DNA of 41,745 nt from Nitrospirota bacterium (GCA_035516965.1 DATIZR010000028.1:1-41745), one strand, 5' to 3'. Shown: positions 1 to 9,281, counted from the stretch's first letter. Made by a program: numbers and translations. The notes: generated by a model from the sequence alone, not told the origin.

Positions 1-1404
1 GTAACCATCGCGAACGGGACCGCTGCGGGCACGCTGATCAACAACTCAGCAACAATCAGCAACCCGGGAAACATCGGAGGGACGCCTACAGCACCAACGA
101 TCACGGTCTCGGTCTCACAGGTACCGTCGACTGGAAACAAATCGCTCTACCTGTATGACAGCACATCCACACCGGCCTACAAACTTTCGCGAACGCCGGT
201 CCCGACGAACCCCGTGCCGGGGAATATTGCACTTGCTTCAGGCGCAACTCAGACATGGACGCTGAGTCCCGTACTCCAGTCCCAGGAGACCCTCGCCACC
301 TCGATCAGCAACACGATTCCCGTCACGCTCTACCTGACGAGCACCGCCGCCACGACCGTCGCGGTTTCCCTGGCATGCTCTTCCGGCGGCACGTCGATCT
401 CGAGCGGCAGCCTCAGCATCGCCGCCCTGGGAACGCAGACGGCCGAGGTATTCAGCCTGTCGCTGAACGGAGTGAATCAGACCTGCCCTACGGGCAGTTC
501 CTGGAAACTCGGCGTAAAGAACAATACGGCGGGAACCGTCAGGGTCTACCCTGCCTATGGTTCCAGCCGATCCCTCATCAACCTGCCGTGCCAGAACGTC
601 ATCACGGTCATGAGCGTCAACGCGTACAGCACGGCCTATCCCGGCACAACGGTACCCGCCTACTTCAGCCCCGGCACCACGATCTACACACGCGCGACCG
701 TAAGCGACCCCTTCGGGAGCTACGACATTACCTCGGCAACGGTCACGATCAAGAACACCAATAACACGGTCGTGGTGAACAATGCCGTCATGACCCAGGT
801 GTTCGACTCGGGAGCGGCGACCAAGGTCTTTGAATACGCGTACACCACCCTCCCATCCTCGGGGCCCAACGGGTCGTGGACGTTTACCGTAACCGCGCAG
901 GAAGGCCTGCTCACGGAAATCCCGGTGCCTCCCTCGGACAACAGGACCGGTACGTTCCCCGTGGTAGCCCTGTTCCCGAGCCTCGTGGTCGTGAAATCGG
1001 TCGTGGTCAGCTCGGATCCCATCAACGGCACGAGCAACCCCAAGGCCATCCCCGGAGCGGTGATGCTCTATACGATCACCGTCACGAACAGCGGCTCGGG
1101 CACTGCGGACAGCAGCTCCATAGCGATGACCGATCCGATACCTGCCAATACCACGATGTACATCGACCCGACTCCTTCCAACTCAGTGACCTTCTCATGC
1201 AGTGCCGCGCCCGCTTGCGGGCTGACATGGAACTACGCAACGAATGTAACGTACTCGAACCAGGCCGGCGGCGGACCGCCGTTCACGTATACGCCATCGA
1301 CCGGCTATGACCCGAACATCAAAGGCGTCCAGATCATCCCGACGGGGGTTCTGAACGGCGGCAACGCCAATTTTACCGTGACCTACAAGGTGCAGGTGAA
1401 TTGA
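1..1404 (+). CDS. DUF11 surface protein, C-terminal part (5'-truncated by window edge)
   Basis: Frame 1 is open from the first base, so the gene starts outside the window; 467 residues are visible. A start inside the window, such as GTG at 214, is unlikely because the upstream codons continue the same Thr/Ser/Asn-rich composition. The visible N-terminal part carries an AGTLINNSATIS module. A middle beta-rich, Ig-like stretch follows (about residues 200-310). A DUF11 repeat lies at about residues 325-467, with the signature SDPINGTSNPKAIPGAV and a following 'tNsGsgtad' segment. DUF11 domains are known from secreted or cell-surface proteins, often as adhesive stalks. There is no anchor at the C-terminus, so the protein is probably secreted or held by partners. 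Downstream genes on the same strand share these modules, which suggests one operon. The exact function is unknown. Confidence 0.85.
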   Translation, partial: VTIANGTAAGTLINNSATISNPGNIGGTPTAPTITVSVSQVPSTGNKSLYLYDSTSTPAYKLSRTPVPTNPVPGNIALASGATQTWTLSPVLQSQETLATSISNTIPVTLYLTSTAATTVAVSLACSSGGTSISSGSLSIAALGTQTAEVFSLSLNGVNQTCPTGSSWKLGVKNNTAGTVRVYPAYGSSRSLINLPCQNVITVMSVNAYSTAYPGTTVPAYFSPGTTIYTRATVSDPFGSYDITSATVTIKNTNNTVVVNNAVMTQVFDSGAATKVFEYAYTTLPSSGPNGSWTFTVTAQEGLLTEIPVPPSDNRTGTFPVVALFPSLVVVKSVVVSSDPINGTSNPKAIPGAVMLYTITVTNSGSGTADSSSIAMTDPIPANTTMYIDPTPSNSVTFSCSAAPACGLTWNYATNVTYSNQAGGGPPFTYTPSTGYDPNIKGVQIIPTGVLNGGNANFTVTYKVQVN

Positions 1405-1447
1405 ACACGGTGTCCATATGGAAAAAATACTAAAGGAGGGATACAAG

Positions 1448-1939
1448 ATGAAAACAGTTGTGCAGGCGGCAATAGTAGTTCTACTTCTCATGCCCGCGGC
1501 GGCCTTCGCCCAGAAAAGCGCGATCCAGCTGAAATCAGCGGCGGAAGTCGATGTCATGGAGAAGAACGCGAAGGGCGAAATGGAGACGAAGCGGAAGGAC
1601 GTTTCCCAGGTAAAGGTCATCCCCGGCGACGTCGTCATCTTCACCACGACGTACACGAATACGGGAAAAGATCCGGCAACAGGCGTGGTCGTCACCAACC
1701 CCGTTCCCGAGCACATGGTCTACGTGGCAGGGTCAGCGGAGGGAAAGGACTGCCGCATCGAATTCTCGGCGGACAACGGCAAGACCTTCGCTTCCGTGGA
1801 CAAGCTCACGGTGACCGCGAAGGACGGCAAGGTGCGCAGCGCCGGCGCGGAGGACATCACGAACATCAGATGGACCCTGCTCAAGCCCCTGGCTCCAGGC
1901 GCAGCAGGCAGCGCTGCGTTCCGCGCAAGGCTCAAATAA
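1448..1939 (+). CDS. Small secreted DUF11-like protein
   Basis: A 163-residue protein. The ATG at 1448 is chosen because a very strong Shine-Dalgarno AAAGGAGGG (1432-1440) lies 7 bases before it and the product then begins with a clean signal peptide (MKTVVQ, a hydrophobic run, then AAAFAQ with cleavage near residue 22). An in-frame ATG at 1418 would add ten residues and bury the SD. The mature protein is a single beta-sandwich-like unit with DUF11 hallmarks: 'IPGDVVIFTTTYTNTGKDPATGV', then 'TNPVPEHMVYV', and a closing 'RWTLLKPLAPGAAGSAAFRARLK'. It has one Cys, so no disulfide within the chain. It follows the truncated DUF11 gene by 43 bases. It may be a minor subunit, chaperone or capping protein of the surface system; that is inference. 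Confidence 0.85.
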   Translation: MKTVVQAAIVVLLLMPAAAFAQKSAIQLKSAAEVDVMEKNAKGEMETKRKDVSQVKVIPGDVVIFTTTYTNTGKDPATGVVVTNPVPEHMVYVAGSAEGKDCRIEFSADNGKTFASVDKLTVTAKDGKVRSAGAEDITNIRWTLLKPLAPGAAGSAAFRARLK

Positions 1940-1986
1940 GGGTTGTCTGAAAAATAACAACCGATATTGAAATGGAGGATTACGCC

Positions 1987-2148
1987 ATGGAAAAGAGAAC
2001 AGAGAACGCGAGGAGGTGGAGGCCCAATCATATTTATGAGAACGATCCCTGAACAATAAAACGAAGGAGGACAGACATGAACGATTTCGAACACAAGGAA
2101 CGGAATACGAGAACGATTCTCAACTATAAAAAAAGGAGACAGACATGA
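1987..2148 (+). other. Two possible leader mini-ORFs ahead of the second DUF11 gene
   Basis: Two short frames sit between the small DUF11 gene and the next one. One (1987-2052) would encode 21 residues starting MEKRTENARR. The other (2077-2148) would encode 23 residues starting MNDFEHKERN and is preceded by an AAGGAGG at 2064-2070. The stop codon of the second overlaps the ATG of the next gene (ATGA at 2145-2148), which is the classical arrangement for translational coupling. Neither peptide is recognisable. They could be true leader peptides, or by-products of duplicated ribosome-binding regions (see the repeat entry). Confidence 0.3.
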
Positions 2149-2155
2149 GAACGAT
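2036..2155 (+). repeat. Duplicated translation-initiation segments
   Basis: The sequence ATGAGAACGAT, or a one-to-two-base variant of it, occurs at 2036-2046, 2077-2085 (two bases shorter), 2107-2117 (ACG for ATG) and 2145-2155. The copies at 2077 and 2145 are both preceded by a purine-rich SD followed by ACAGACATGA. The spacing is 30-41 bases. The pattern looks like decayed tandem copies of a ribosome-binding/start region, of which the last is the start of the 359-residue DUF11 gene. Confidence 0.55.
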
Positions 2156-3224
2156 GCATTTGAATAAGCTGGCGATCGTCCTTTGTATAGCAGCCTTCGC
2201 CCTCATCATGCCGCAGCTGGCCCAGGCGGCGGGGACGGCAGCCAACACGACGATCAGCAATACCGCGACCGTGAGCTATGTGGTCAGCGGCGTCACCCAG
2301 AGCGCAGTGAGCGGGTCCACGTCCTTCAAAGTGGACATCAAGGTCAACCAGACCGTGAAGAATATCACGGGCTCCAACATCGTGGCAGGCCAGACAGGCA
2401 CGACCGCCGTCATGGTATTTACCGTTACGAACAACGGCAATGCGACCCAGAACTACGCTCTTTCAGCCGTTGCGCTGGGGAATACCATGAACAATATCAG
2501 GTTCTACAAGGACAACAACAATAACGGCCTGGTGGATGGCGGTGATACGCTGTATGCCGATGCAACCACCTTCGGCAGTCTCGCCTCCGACGCGACCTAC
2601 ACGGTGCTGCTCGTAGCGGATGCTCCTGCAACCGGCTGGACCCAGACGAACGGGAGCACGGCGCCTTATGCACTGGTTGCTCAGACCACGAACGCCGGCA
2701 CGACAACGGTAACGACCCAGCCGGGCGGCGCTGCCGGAAGCGGAACGGCCGTTGTGTTTGCCGATGCTGCCGGTACGTCTGACGCCCTTCATGACGGTCA
2801 GCACTCAGCGACCGGGACGTATACCGTATCAACGGCAACCATAGCCGTAACGAAGACGTCGGTCGTGTACTCCGATCCGATCAACGGGACCTCGAGCCCC
2901 AAGGCGATTCCCGGGGCAGTCCTTACCTACACCGTGCAGGTCTCGAACACGGGCTCCCAGCCGGCGACGAGCGTGGCCATCTCGGACAATCTGAATACGG
3001 AAATCACCAACGGGCACATCGCTTTTAATACGGCTTTTCTCGATGGCAGCAACAACTGCGGCGCGGGGTTAGGAGTCGTCGTGAATGCTGTGTGCAAAAC
3101 GAACACCAACGATGGAGACGGCGTCGACTTCGGCATAACCGGTGCTAATACCGTGACCGTGTCAGGCCTCACCATTCCTGCCAGCAGCAGCGCGACCATC
3201 AAGTACCAGGTGGTCATCCAGTAG
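2145..3224 (+). CDS. Secreted DUF11 domain protein
   Basis: A 359-residue protein with an N-terminal signal peptide: MRTMHLNK, a hydrophobic stretch, then a cleavage site near AQAAG at about residue 29. The ATG at 2145 has AAAAGGAG directly upstream; an internal ATG at 2154 is also possible and would only shorten the n-region. After cleavage comes an 'ANTTISNTATVSYVVSG' module that matches the N-termini of the neighbouring cluster proteins. A middle Ig-like part includes an acidic 'DNNNNGLVDGGD' loop (about residues 122-133) that resembles a calcium-binding dockerin-like loop. A C-terminal DUF11 repeat has SDPINGTSSPKAIPGAV, nearly identical to the first gene's. There is no membrane anchor. 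It is likely exported to the surface with the other cluster proteins; the role is inferred, possibly a structural or adhesive subunit. Confidence 0.88.
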   Translation: MRTMHLNKLAIVLCIAAFALIMPQLAQAAGTAANTTISNTATVSYVVSGVTQSAVSGSTSFKVDIKVNQTVKNITGSNIVAGQTGTTAVMVFTVTNNGNATQNYALSAVALGNTMNNIRFYKDNNNNGLVDGGDTLYADATTFGSLASDATYTVLLVADAPATGWTQTNGSTAPYALVAQTTNAGTTTVTTQPGGAAGSGTAVVFADAAGTSDALHDGQHSATGTYTVSTATIAVTKTSVVYSDPINGTSSPKAIPGAVLTYTVQVSNTGSQPATSVAISDNLNTEITNGHIAFNTAFLDGSNNCGAGLGVVVNAVCKTNTNDGDGVDFGITGANTVTVSGLTIPASSSATIKYQVVIQ

Positions 3225-3234
3225 GAGGCTTAGC

Positions 3235-3263
3235 GCTCCCTGCCCTTTTCCGGGGCAGGGAGC
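3235..3263 (+). terminator. Intercistronic GC-rich hairpin without U-tract
   Basis: A perfect 11-bp stem (GCTCCCTGCCC at 3235-3245 pairing with GGGCAGGGAGC at 3253-3263) with a 7-base loop lies 10 bases after the DUF11 stop and 13 bases before the next start. No T-run follows, so it is not a standard intrinsic terminator. It may protect the upstream mRNA from 3' decay or reduce read-through and translation of the large downstream gene, since the only purine-rich ribosome-binding candidate lies in its 3' arm. Confidence 0.6.
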
Positions 3264-3276
3264 ATGATGTCTATCC

Positions 3277-6200
3277 ATGCGGGGCCGGCTTCTGAAATAC
3301 AGGGCAGCACTGGCGGCGCTTATAGCCCGAACAGGCGCAGTGCGCCCTGAATCGGGAGCGGCCCCCCGTTTTTCATCCGCACTCATTTTCTTATTCGTCT
3401 TTATACTTGCATTTACTTCTCTGCTCCATTCCAACGCCGGCGCAGCAACCCCTGCCGGCACGGTCATCAACAATGTCGCGACGGTCACGTTCATGTATGG
3501 GTCCCTGGGCGGCCCGCTAACGGCCAATTCCAACATGACATCGGTTACCACCATCGCGTCACGAACCACGGCAACAATCGAACTCATGCAGTATGCTCCT
3601 TCCGCGCCCGGCGCCCAGAATGTCGTGGTCGGGCCGACCGCGTACAGCACCAGCGGTGCGTCAGCCGGCCCCTTTGTCCCTGAGGCGCCGCCGATGGCCG
3701 CCGGAGGCGCGCCGATCAATCTCGCAAACCCGCTCCCCCTGGTCCCGGTGACACTGTACCACGCTGGCGAGCCCGTGTTCATCCGCTTGACCGACCATGA
3801 CCAAAACCTCAACCCCGCAGTTGCGGACACGGTGATCGTCACGATCCGGGACAACGCGACCGGCGACAGCGAGGTGCTCCGGATCACGGAGACAGGTCCG
3901 AACACCGGCGTGTTCACCGGATATATCCAGACAGGTCCTGGACCCTCCGCGAGCGGAAACGGCACCCTGAACGTAACTACGGCCTCGATGGTGACCGCCT
4001 CCTACACCGACGTCGCCGACAACACGGATGCCCATTCCGCATGGGCGCTGGTCGACCCTCTCGGCCTGGTCTTCGACAGCATGACGGGCCAGCCGGTGAA
4101 TGGGGCGACAGTCACGATCATCGACTCGGCAACCAATCTGCCGGCGACCGTGTTCGGCGATGACGGTGTTTCATCCTTCCCGTCGAGCGTCATCTCGGGA
4201 GGCTCCGCCGCGGACAGCAGCGGCAAGGCGTATGTGTTTACGCCGGGGGGGTTCCGCTTCCCGTTCATCAGGCCCGGCCAGTACCGCCTGACCGTCACGC
4301 CGCCCAATGGATACCGGGCGCCGTCGGGCGTTCCCACATCGTTCATCCAGACTTTGCCGGGAGGCCCCTTCGCGATCGTGCCAGGTTCGCGGGGCGACGC
4401 ATTTATCGTGAATGCGGGCCCGGCCGTCCGCATCGATGTTCCCATCGACCCTGTTTCGGGAGGTCTGTGGCTTATGAAGACAGCCGGCAAGGCCACCGCG
4501 GCAACCGGCGATTTCGTCCCCTACACGCTCATTCTGGAGAATACCGTCTCCTCCGCAATCGCGCCTGCTGTGTCCGTTGTTGACCGGCTCGCTCCGGGGT
4601 TCCGGTATCAGAAGGGATCGGCCCGTATAAACGGCGTGCTGCTCGCCGACCCTGCTGTCTCCCCCGACGGCCGCGGCCTCACCTTTGCGGTCGGAGACCT
4701 CGCTCCGTCAGCCACGGCAACGATCACCTATGTGACCGGGGTCACGGCAGGAGCCAGGCCCGGGACGGCGATCAACATGGCCTCTGCCGTCAGTTCCCTG
4801 GGGGCCTCCTCGAATATTGCGACAGCAACGGTCCAGATCGTCGAGGACCTCTTCCATAGCACGGCTACCATTGCCGGCCGCGTGGTCATAGACGGATGCG
4901 GCGACCCGGCGCTCCCGGGAGACGGCCTGGCCGGCGTCAGGATCTACCTCGAGGACGGCACGTCGGTCGTGAGCGACAAGAACGGACAGTTCCATTTCCC
5001 TGCCGTAAAACCCGGGTCCCACGTGGTGCAGCTCGACACAGTGACCGTCCCGGAAGAGTATGAGGTCGGGCTCTGCGAGGACAACACGGCCTTCTCCAAC
5101 CGGGCTTTCTCGCAGTTCGTCGACCTCCAGGGCGGCACGCTCTGGCGCGCCGATTTTCATCTTGTACCGAAGCCGGACACCACGGGCGAGATCGGCATCG
5201 AGCTCCGCTCGGCCCTGAAGACGGGCGGCACCGGCACGCGCGCCGAGGCCGGCAAGGAAGTCATCTCCTACGCGGTCCCGCTCCATGCGGGTTCAGTGCC
5301 GGCACGGGACCTGCGCGTGACCGTCATGCTGCCGGAGGGAGCAACCTACCTTCCAGCGACCAGCGCGCTGAACGCCTCTCCCGTCGACGACCCGCAGATC
5401 ACGGGGGGGGCGGTCACGTTCAGGATACCCGAGGCAACCGCAGGCTGGGAAGGAACGATCCGGTTCGAAGCGCTGGTCCCGGTCGGGGGCCCCGCCGGAG
5501 AACTGACCACGCGGGCCGTGCTCATGGCGGACACGCCAAGGGCCAGGAACGTGCGCACACCTGTCGTGGAAACGACGATCAATCGCGTCATGATCGAACA
5601 GCATCAATCCGTGCCCGACATCGTGCTCCGTCCCCGCTTCGCTTCGCTCAGCGCTGCGCTTACGGAGGCGGACAGGAAACAGCTCGACAGCATCGCCAAG
5701 AACATGGACCGCATCGTCGTGGAGCGCATCACGGTGACCGGTCACACCGATTCTCTGCCGATCCTCCACGGCGGCAGGAAAAAATTCGCGGACAATTACG
5801 TCCTGTCGCGCGCGCGCGCCGAGACTATCGCAGCGTATCTTGCAAAGGCCCTCGGACTCCCGGACGACCGGGTCACGATCATCGGGAAGGGACCCGATGA
5901 GCCCGTGGCGACGAACAAGACCACAAAGGGACGCACGCTGAATCGCCGCGTCGAGCTGCAGGTCGAAACGAAACAGATCATCTATACCGCGGAGCTGCAT
6001 GGCAACAATGACAGCAGCGGCATGAAAGTTGTTGCCACCCGGGGCCTGCCGGCCGGCCGGGCTTGGAAGTCCGCGGCCCCCGGTGTTGACCCGCCCGCGA
6101 TGGACCCGAAGACGATGCCGGAATACGATGCCGCATGGCTCGAGACCGCACAGCCCGGAACGGCGTGGCTCTGGCCTGCTGAGGGACGTCTTCCCGTGAT

Positions 6201-9200
6201 CGCAAACACAAAGATCGCGATCAAGCATGATCCGGGCTCGCGCGTCAGGCTCCTGCAAAACGGGGCTGAGGTGGAGGGAATCTACTTCGAGGGAACCGCA
6301 AGAAAGGCGGACAACACGCTGGCGGTCAGCGTCTGGAAGGGCATCCATCTCTTTGACGGGGACAACCGGTTCGAGGCCGTCCTGCTCGATGCGTCCGGTG
6401 CGGAAACGGGCCGCGTAGAGCGTATCATCCATTATTCCGGCCGGCCGGTACGGGCGGAGCTCGTGCCCGAACGCTCCCGCCTGATCGCCGACGGCAGAAC
6501 TCCGTCGGTGATCGCCGTCCGTCTGTTCGACAAGGACAGCCGTCCTGCGCTGGAGGGAATCCGGGAAGACTACGTGGTGGACCCGCCCTATCTGCCGCAG
6601 AAGCGGGTCCAGGAACTCCAACAGTCTCCCCTCACGGCCGCGGCCACGGACCGGTTGAAGTATGAAGTGGGCGAAAACGGCATCGCGCTCATCGAACTCG
6701 CCCCCACGACCCAGACCGGCCAGGCGGTCCTGCGGTTGACCTTCGAGAATAGCACCCAGGAACTGCGCGTCTGGCTCAAACCCGAAGTCCGCGACTGGAT
6801 CCTCGTGGGCCTTGCAGAAGGCACCGCGGGGTACAACCGGGTGACGGGCAACATGGAGACCATGGCCAACTCGGGGGCAGAAGACCGGTACTATAACGAC
6901 GGCAGGGTGGCGTTCTATGCCAAGGGCCAGATCAAGGGTGAGTGGCTGCTGACGGCGGCCTACGAAAGCTCAGCGGCGAACGCGACGGGCAACCGGAGCA
7001 TGTACCAGACCATCGATCCCAACAAGTACTACACGCTCTACGGCGATTCCACGGATACGCACTACGACGCGGCGAGCGCCAAACGCATCTACATCAAGCT
7101 CGAGCGCGACCAGTTCTACGCGCTCTTCGGCGATTACGACACCGGACTCACGGTCACCGAGCTCTCCCGGTACAGCAGGAACTTCACGGGGTTCAAGTCC
7201 GAGTTGAAGAGCGACAAGGCGGACGCCACCGTGTTCGCGAGCGAGACGAACCAGGCCTTCGTCCGGGACGAGATCCCCGGCGACGGAACGTCCGGCCTGT
7301 ACCGGCTTTCGCGCAGGAACATCGTCATCAACTCGGAAACGATCGTTATCGAGACCCGTGACCGTTTCCACAGTGAGGTGATCCTCTCCACCCAGCAGCT
7401 CAGCCGTTATCTTGACTACACGATCGACTACGACTCGGGCACGCTATTCTTCAAGTCGCCGGTCTTCAACCGGGACAGCAACTTTAACCCCATTTACATC
7501 GTGGCAGCCTACGAGTCATTCGACGCATCGGACCTGTCCTATAATTATGGAGGCCGGGGCGCGGTCCGGCTCATGGACAACCGCGTCGAAGTTGGCGGCA
7601 CGTACATCCACGAGGGTCAGGTCGGGGGAGCCTCGGACCTGATCGGGACCGATGCGACCGTGAAATTGAGCGAGACGACAAAAGCCAGGGCCGAGATCGC
7701 CGAGACGAGAAACAACGATCCCCTGGCCGGCGGTACGGCCTCCGCGTATCTTACGGAAGTGACCCACCAGTCTGCCCGGTTCGACGGTAAGGTCTACGTG
7801 CGCGAGGAGGAGCAGGGCTTCGGCCTGGGACAGCAGAATGTGAGTGAATCCGGAACGCGCAAGATGGGCGTCGATCTCGCCTACCGCTTCACGGAAGCGG
7901 CCAGCCTCAGGAGCTCGGCCTTCCGGCAGGAGACCCTGAGCACCGGCGCCGTCCGCGACGTCGGCGAGCTTCAGGGCAGGTACGCCGCCTCGGGCTCGGA
8001 ATACTTCGCCGGGCTGCGGCATGCCGAGGATTCCTTCAGCACCGGCATGGTCGAGGAGTCGGACCAGATATTCGGAGGGATCCGGTACCGCGCGAATGAC
8101 CGCCTGACCCTGCGACTCCAGCACGATGAGACGGTTGGCGGCCGCGGCGAGAACGCCGATTACCCCACGCGGACGACCATGGGAGCCGACTACAGGCTGA
8201 ATACGAGCTCGACCCTCTTCGTCGACGAGGAACTCACCAGGGGCGACGATCGGAGCACGGCGACGACGCGGGTGGGTCTGCGATCCTCGCCCTGGACGGG
8301 CGCACAGATCGGTTCGACCATGGAGCAGCAGGCGACCGAATCCGGGACCCGGCTCTTTTCCACCACGGGGCTCAAACAGAGCTGGCAGATCAGCAAGGAA
8401 TGGAGCGTTGATGCCGGGCTCGACAGGTCGTCTACGATCCATCATTCGGAAACGTTCCTGCCGAACCCCAACGTGCCGCCCGCTTCAGGAGGCGAAGACT
8501 TTACGGCCGTGACGCTCGGCGCGGGATACCGCCAGGAACACTGGTCCTGGACCGGCAGGATCGAACACCGCGTCTCGGACCTTGAACGGAGGATCGGAAT
8601 GTTCACGGGTGCCAACGGCGAGCTGATGCCGGGATGGGGATTGGCCGGAGCGTTCCAGGGATTCCGGACCGACGGAATAACGGGATCCAGCAAAAAGAAC
8701 GAGGACCTGCGTCTGGGCTTCGCCTACCGCCCGCCCCAGGCCCGATGGATCATCCTCGACCGCCTTGATCTCATTGTTGAAGAGCAGGAGGACTTCGTGT
8801 CCGCAGCGTACAACAACCGCCGCGTGGTCAACAACCTGAGTGCAAACTACAAGGTTCCCAACATGGGGCAGGTCTCACTGCAGTACGGAGCAAAGTACGT
8901 CGGAGAAACCATAGACAGCCAGGACTTCCATGGCTATACGGACCTGATCGGTCTGGAGGGCCGTTACGACATCACCAAGCGCTTGGATGTGGGTCTCCGC
9001 GGCAGCACGCTCCGCTCGTGGAGTGCCGACCAGAAGCAGTATGGAAGCGCCCTCTCGGTGGGCGTGACCTTAAGCACCAACCTGTGGATGAGCATCGGAT
9101 ATAACATGACCGGATATAGGGACCGTGATTTTTCGAAATCCGAGTTCACCGCCGCCGGCCCGTTCATCAAACTGCGGCTCAAGTTCGACCAGGCAACGGT

Positions 9201-9234
9201 GCGGGAAGCCGCCAAGTGGGCCACCGGACAGTAG
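3277..9234 (+). CDS. Large outer-membrane protein: DUF11, SdrD B-like, OmpA-like and beta-barrel domains
   Basis: A 1985-residue protein. The ATG at 3277 is the only good in-frame start. A long basic n-region precedes a hydrophobic signal core at about residues 34-50, ending NAGA. Domains in order: a 'PAGTVINNVATVTF' module just after cleavage; an Ig-like unit at about 159-223 with 'LTDHDQNLNPAVADTV' and 'ITETGPNTGVFTG'; a carboxypeptidase-regulatory-like unit; DUF11 at about 398-498; an SdrD B-like unit at about 532-587 ('IAGRVVIDGCGD', 'SDKNGQFHFPAVKPG'); a second DUF11-like unit at about 660-750; an OmpA C-like domain at about 772-898 with 'TGHTDSLPI' and the diaminopimelate-binding 'NRRVEL'; a further beta-rich segment; then from about 1172 to the end an aromatic-rich alternating beta-strand region typical of a large outer-membrane barrel. 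It probably anchors or exports the DUF11 proteins encoded upstream; that part is inference. Confidence 0.88.
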   Translation: MRGRLLKYRAALAALIARTGAVRPESGAAPRFSSALIFLFVFILAFTSLLHSNAGAATPAGTVINNVATVTFMYGSLGGPLTANSNMTSVTTIASRTTATIELMQYAPSAPGAQNVVVGPTAYSTSGASAGPFVPEAPPMAAGGAPINLANPLPLVPVTLYHAGEPVFIRLTDHDQNLNPAVADTVIVTIRDNATGDSEVLRITETGPNTGVFTGYIQTGPGPSASGNGTLNVTTASMVTASYTDVADNTDAHSAWALVDPLGLVFDSMTGQPVNGATVTIIDSATNLPATVFGDDGVSSFPSSVISGGSAADSSGKAYVFTPGGFRFPFIRPGQYRLTVTPPNGYRAPSGVPTSFIQTLPGGPFAIVPGSRGDAFIVNAGPAVRIDVPIDPVSGGLWLMKTAGKATAATGDFVPYTLILENTVSSAIAPAVSVVDRLAPGFRYQKGSARINGVLLADPAVSPDGRGLTFAVGDLAPSATATITYVTGVTAGARPGTAINMASAVSSLGASSNIATATVQIVEDLFHSTATIAGRVVIDGCGDPALPGDGLAGVRIYLEDGTSVVSDKNGQFHFPAVKPGSHVVQLDTVTVPEEYEVGLCEDNTAFSNRAFSQFVDLQGGTLWRADFHLVPKPDTTGEIGIELRSALKTGGTGTRAEAGKEVISYAVPLHAGSVPARDLRVTVMLPEGATYLPATSALNASPVDDPQITGGAVTFRIPEATAGWEGTIRFEALVPVGGPAGELTTRAVLMADTPRARNVRTPVVETTINRVMIEQHQSVPDIVLRPRFASLSAALTEADRKQLDSIAKNMDRIVVERITVTGHTDSLPILHGGRKKFADNYVLSRARAETIAAYLAKALGLPDDRVTIIGKGPDEPVATNKTTKGRTLNRRVELQVETKQIIYTAELHGNNDSSGMKVVATRGLPAGRAWKSAAPGVDPPAMDPKTMPEYDAAWLETAQPGTAWLWPAEGRLPVIANTKIAIKHDPGSRVRLLQNGAEVEGIYFEGTARKADNTLAVSVWKGIHLFDGDNRFEAVLLDASGAETGRVERIIHYSGRPVRAELVPERSRLIADGRTPSVIAVRLFDKDSRPALEGIREDYVVDPPYLPQKRVQELQQSPLTAAATDRLKYEVGENGIALIELAPTTQTGQAVLRLTFENSTQELRVWLKPEVRDWILVGLAEGTAGYNRVTGNMETMANSGAEDRYYNDGRVAFYAKGQIKGEWLLTAAYESSAANATGNRSMYQTIDPNKYYTLYGDSTDTHYDAASAKRIYIKLERDQFYALFGDYDTGLTVTELSRYSRNFTGFKSELKSDKADATVFASETNQAFVRDEIPGDGTSGLYRLSRRNIVINSETIVIETRDRFHSEVILSTQQLSRYLDYTIDYDSGTLFFKSPVFNRDSNFNPIYIVAAYESFDASDLSYNYGGRGAVRLMDNRVEVGGTYIHEGQVGGASDLIGTDATVKLSETTKARAEIAETRNNDPLAGGTASAYLTEVTHQSARFDGKVYVREEEQGFGLGQQNVSESGTRKMGVDLAYRFTEAASLRSSAFRQETLSTGAVRDVGELQGRYAASGSEYFAGLRHAEDSFSTGMVEESDQIFGGIRYRANDRLTLRLQHDETVGGRGENADYPTRTTMGADYRLNTSSTLFVDEELTRGDDRSTATTRVGLRSSPWTGAQIGSTMEQQATESGTRLFSTTGLKQSWQISKEWSVDAGLDRSSTIHHSETFLPNPNVPPASGGEDFTAVTLGAGYRQEHWSWTGRIEHRVSDLERRIGMFTGANGELMPGWGLAGAFQGFRTDGITGSSKKNEDLRLGFAYRPPQARWIILDRLDLIVEEQEDFVSAAYNNRRVVNNLSANYKVPNMGQVSLQYGAKYVGETIDSQDFHGYTDLIGLEGRYDITKRLDVGLRGSTLRSWSADQKQYGSALSVGVTLSTNLWMSIGYNMTGYRDRDFSKSEFTAAGPFIKLRLKFDQATVREAAKWATGQ

Positions 9235-9281
9235 TGCAGGATGGATTGCCGTAGTACCCTGAAAATACCCCATCAAATATA

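Noticed and set aside
5293-6621. 442-codon minus-strand frame inside the outer-membrane protein gene
   Set aside because: Arg/Asp/His-rich shadow of the OmpA-domain region.
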